Positions 13,105 through 15,474 of a stretch of 15,474 nucleotides of DNA are shown here, piece after piece; within the stretch, counting starts at the first letter, position 1, and the number at the start of each line of letters is the position of its first letter. The stretch is from Bdellovibrio sp. (lineage in GTDB: Bacteria > Bdellovibrionota > Bdellovibrionia > Bdellovibrionales > Bdellovibrionaceae): contig JAGIAF010000048.1 of assembly GCA_017745015.1 (NCBI GenBank), positions 1-15,474 of the forward strand. Direction: 5' to 3'. The notes below the pieces were generated by a model, which was not told the origin of the DNA, did no database searches, and was given only the letters and a program-made list of their open reading frames with translations. Position numbers and translations under genes: made by a program.

Positions 13105-13893
13105 ATGAAAACTAAGTTGTTCATTAGCTCTGTGATCGTTTTTCTTCTGTGTGCCTGCCAAGGTACGCAGTCTGACTCATTGGTGTCCAACGACGCCTCT
13201 GGCATTATGGGTGGCGACACTGTGAGCTCGCGCAATGCCATCGGAAAATCTCTGGTCTTTCTTTACGACAATGTGACTCACAATTTCTGTACGGGCACAT
13301 TGATTCATCCGAATTTAGTCCTAACCGCCGCGCACTGTGTGGGTGACGGTTACCGCAATATTCAGGTGTTGTTCACAACTGATTTCATCGATGACGATCC
13401 CGTGACTCGCCCTGTGCGCGCAACACTTGCTCATCGTCTTTACAATAAAGCGGCAAGCCTCAACGATCTTGCCATAGTCAGTTTTTATGGCGATCTGCCA
13501 GATGGCTATGAGCCGACTCCTGTTGCTACAAACAGCATCAATGCTTCAGTAGGTAAAACGATCTCAGTCGTAGGTTACGGCAGCACATCAGGTCTTGCGG
13601 GAAACCCAGGTTCAGGTCGCTTGCGCGAAGTGGATGTTAAAATCACTGGTCAGAGTTTTGATCGCATGCAGTTCCGCGTGGATCAGGCTTCAGGTCGCGG
13701 AATTTGTCATGGTGATTCGGGTGGACCTGCTTTTATGAAATACAAATCTCGTTACTATTTGGTCGGCGTAACGTCTTCCATCGTTTGGACCAAAGCAAAA
13801 CAATCAGACCTCTGCCGTCATGCTTCGGTTTATATGAATGTGAATTCTTATTTGCCGTGGATTCTAGAGAACTCAAAGAAGCTGCTGAATTAG
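13105..13893 (+). CDS. Trypsin-like (S1) serine protease lipoprotein, paralog 2
   Basis: The 262-residue precursor uses ATG 13105, which opens directly into a lipoprotein signal (VFLLCAC, C18 lipidated, Gln at +2); the in-frame GTG 13096 has no better ribosome site. IMGG (34-37) marks the protease start, preceded by Gly rather than a basic residue. The triad is TAAHC (H77), NDLAIV (D121) and GDSGGP (S205). Like paralog 1 it has Gly at the specificity position (RGICHGDSGGP) and the segment VDQxxGxG before the Ser motif, so the two derive from a duplication. It is about 50 residues shorter, mainly in the loop between the Asp and Ser. No clear ribosome site is visible. The end overlaps menH by 21 bases on the opposite strand. 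Confidence 0.91.
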   Translation: MKTKLFISSVIVFLLCACQGTQSDSLVSNDASGIMGGDTVSSRNAIGKSLVFLYDNVTHNFCTGTLIHPNLVLTAAHCVGDGYRNIQVLFTTDFIDDDPVTRPVRATLAHRLYNKAASLNDLAIVSFYGDLPDGYEPTPVATNSINASVGKTISVVGYGSTSGLAGNPGSGRLREVDVKITGQSFDRMQFRVDQASGRGICHGDSGGPAFMKYKSRYYLVGVTSSIVWTKAKQSDLCRHASVYMNVNSYLPWILENSKKLLN

Positions 13894-14640
13894 CGCTTTG
13901 AGTTTTTCCGCAATATCCCGAGGACGATCGAACAACACACGATGAGAAGCCTCGGGAACAACTTCAAATCTCAATCCTGCCACGGTCTCGGTCATCTTTT
14001 GAGTCATCTCGACGAACTTTTCGTCTCGCTCTCCAACAATCCAAGACACCTTCGCGCACAGATCACTTAAAACCAAACGCATATTGCGCTGTTGAGCCAA
14101 AGACCACTGAGTCAGGGCCAAGCCCAACAACTCTCGAGGATAATCTTTTTCTAAACGCGTAGGCTCTGTGCTGCCGCCACCAAATACAGGCTGGGCATTC
14201 CAGTTGCGCATCACCATATCCCAAGGACGTGTTAAGAATTCCTCAGCCCAATAGGAATCACTCATCCAACGCTGCGTGCGCTCTTCTGATGTTGGATCAA
14301 AAGATTCATTCTTATCGTTGAAGCCTGGATTTGTAGAGATAAATAAAGCCTTCGACCACAGTCCCGGCTTTTGCGCCAAAGCTTGTAAAGCCAAGCGACC
14401 ACCTAAAGAGTATCCGACCAAAATATTTTGGCCGTGTCCCTTGGTTTCGTGCTGAACGTATTCGTTGAAGTTCTTTGCCCACTCCACAAAGGAGTGATTC
14501 GGATTGAGATACTGATCGTGGAAATAATCAGGAGTGTAAACTCGCACATTCGCATGCGGAGGCAAGGAAGCCTTTACAGCCTCCCAATCTGAGGGTCTCC
14601 CCAGAAAGCCATGCAGAAGGAACAGGTTTACTCTTTCCAC
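13873..14640 (-). CDS. menH: SHCHC synthase MenH (menaquinone biosynthesis)
   Basis: A 255-residue alpha/beta hydrolase-fold enzyme that removes pyruvate from SEPHCHC to give 2-succinyl-6-hydroxy-2,4-cyclohexadiene-1-carboxylate. It carries HGFLG (10-14), the nucleophile elbow GYSLGGR with S78, the acid in GERDEKF (D206) and the base in ASHRV (H233), matching the MenH triad. The GTG start at 14640 lies inside the end of menD (13-base overlap), which supports the MenH assignment and translational coupling. On its own the sequence could be another alpha/beta hydrolase. It converges on protease paralog 2 with a 21-base overlap. Confidence 0.88.
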   Translation of the reverse strand: MERVNLFLLHGFLGRPSDWEAVKASLPPHANVRVYTPDYFHDQYLNPNHSFVEWAKNFNEYVQHETKGHGQNILVGYSLGGRLALQALAQKPGLWSKALFISTNPGFNDKNESFDPTSEERTQRWMSDSYWAEEFLTRPWDMVMRNWNAQPVFGGGSTEPTRLEKDYPRELLGLALTQWSLAQQRNMRLVLSDLCAKVSWIVGERDEKFVEMTQKMTETVAGLRFEVVPEASHRVLFDRPRDIAEKLKALIQQLL

Positions 14641-15474
14641 AGAGCTTCGAGTTCTTTCCAGAAGAGTTGAGTCTGCTCAGCGTTAGGGCAAAGTTCAATA
14701 ATTTGATGATCAGCCAATTCCATAGTTGTGGGAATAGTATGCCATTGCTGGTAGGACCAATTCCACATTTTTGCCCACGATTCGAAAGAAATCTGATGCT
14801 TGTTTATGAAAATCTCTTTCTTAAACATACGCGAAAAGATTTGGCCGCCATTGTTGTTAATAACAACGATACGCAACTTTTGTGGCCCCAACTGAGAAGT
14901 TGCCCAAAGTGACGATAAATCATACATCGCTGTTAAATCTCCAACAAGACACCAGTTTTCATGCTCGTTGTTGGCCCATCCTAAGAATGTCGAAAGCTGA
15001 CCATCGATACCATTCGCTCCGCGATTCGCAGCTACGCGAGCCGGAGGACTATCAAGATCAGCACAAGAATCCCACTCACGAATCGGCAAGGAGTTTCCAA
15101 GATAAACGGACTGACCCTTCATCTGTTTTGAAAGCGTATAGATTTGGCCTTGTTCAGAATCAGGATATTTCTCAAGAAGCGCGCGCATCTGGTCAGTGCG
15201 GGCACCATCTTCTACATTCAAGCGGAAGTTTTCGCGATGAGTGGTTGCGAACTCCACCTGGCTTAACAAATCCAATGAAGGACAGTGAGACACCGGACGG
15301 CTCAAACCTGTGAAGTGATTGAAGCCCACAGAGAATACAGGAACATCTTTATAACGATCTTCCAAGTCTCTCCACAAACGCACAGTGGGAATGCCCCCAA
15401 TGCGCAAGATGGAATCACACTCGCCAGATTTCAAAACTTTGTGAATCATTTGTTCGCCCGAGCGAATTTGGATG
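14628..15474 (-). CDS. menD: SEPHCHC synthase MenD, C-terminal half (partial)
   Basis: The frame is open from the right edge, with no stop upstream of the internal ATG at 15449, so the gene starts outside the window; about 281 of a usual 550-580 residues are present. MenD condenses isochorismate with the succinic semialdehyde unit of 2-oxoglutarate, using thiamine diphosphate, to commit flux to menaquinone. Numbering from the Met at 15449, motifs are GNSLPIR (118-124), NRGANGIDG (142-150), the cofactor motif GDLTAMYDL (170-178) and NNNGGQIF (198-205), all typical of MenD. The gap between Asp-containing and Asn-containing parts is normal. It forms an operon with menH. A classical menaquinone pathway is therefore present, rather than the futalosine route. 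Confidence 0.94.
   Translation of the reverse strand, partial: IQIRSGEQMIHKVLKSGECDSILRIGGIPTVRLWRDLEDRYKDVPVFSVGFNHFTGLSRPVSHCPSLDLLSQVEFATTHRENFRLNVEDGARTDQMRALLEKYPDSEQGQIYTLSKQMKGQSVYLGNSLPIREWDSCADLDSPPARVAANRGANGIDGQLSTFLGWANNEHENWCLVGDLTAMYDLSSLWATSQLGPQKLRIVVINNNGGQIFSRMFKKEIFINKHQISFESWAKMWNWSYQQWHTIPTTMELADHQIIELCPNAEQTQLFWKELEALWKE

Noticed and set aside
1..15474. tRNA, rRNA, CRISPR array, prophage or replication origin
   Set aside because: No cloverleaf, conserved rRNA segments, regularly spaced repeats, phage-like genes or DnaA-box clusters were noticed on either strand.

Overview
The window reads as chromosomal sequence from a Gram-negative bacterium, most consistent with a Bdellovibrio-like predator (Bdellovibrionota). 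This is an inference from gene content, not a database match. The basis is: several secreted or lipoprotein trypsin-like proteases, a secreted polysaccharide deacetylase, chemotaxis genes, a cytochrome P450, the classical menaquinone pathway, lipoprotein signal peptides, dense gene packing and a GC content of roughly 45-50% by eye. No phage genes, CRISPR array, rRNA or tRNA were seen.

Layout. (1) 1-1220: the N-terminal Hpt domain of cheA (minus strand, running off the left edge) lies divergent to cheW (plus), with sigma-28-like promoter candidates on both sides of the shared spacer. cheW is followed by a chain of RNA hairpins and a bidirectional terminator. (2) 1244-2239: a small secreted Cys-containing protein and a zinc-type glyoxalase I, both minus. 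(3) 2332-5259: a secreted DUF4189-type protein, then a translationally coupled pair, a polysaccharide-deacetylase-fold protein with an altered metal site and a V8/trypsin-like protease lipoprotein. (4) 5249-6997: a minus-strand pair, a P-loop kinase-like protein followed by a cytochrome P450. The P450 converges on the protease, and one hairpin spans both stop codons. (5) 7128-7253: a compact inverted-repeat element resembling a MITE, flanked by TA and overlapping the transketolase stop codon. (6) 7251-10909 and on to 11895: transketolase (minus) divergent from add (adenosine deaminase), a DUF6624-like gene and pip (prolyl aminopeptidase), which form a probable operon. (7) 12060-13893: two paralogous trypsin-like lipoproteins in tandem, separated by an intrinsic terminator. 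(8) 13873-15474: menH and menD (minus, overlapping; menD runs off the right edge).

How the genes fit together. Three serine proteases, the deacetylase-like protein, the aminopeptidase and adenosine deaminase would suit a lifestyle based on breaking down host protein, cell wall and nucleotides, but that role is inferred. A 19-20 bp motif is shared by the upstream regions of the deacetylase/protease pair and the first trypsin paralog, which hints at co-regulation. The most unusual items are the MITE-like element, the deacetylase lacking a metal-binding Asp, the protease paralogs with non-basic activation sites, and the structured RNA after cheW.
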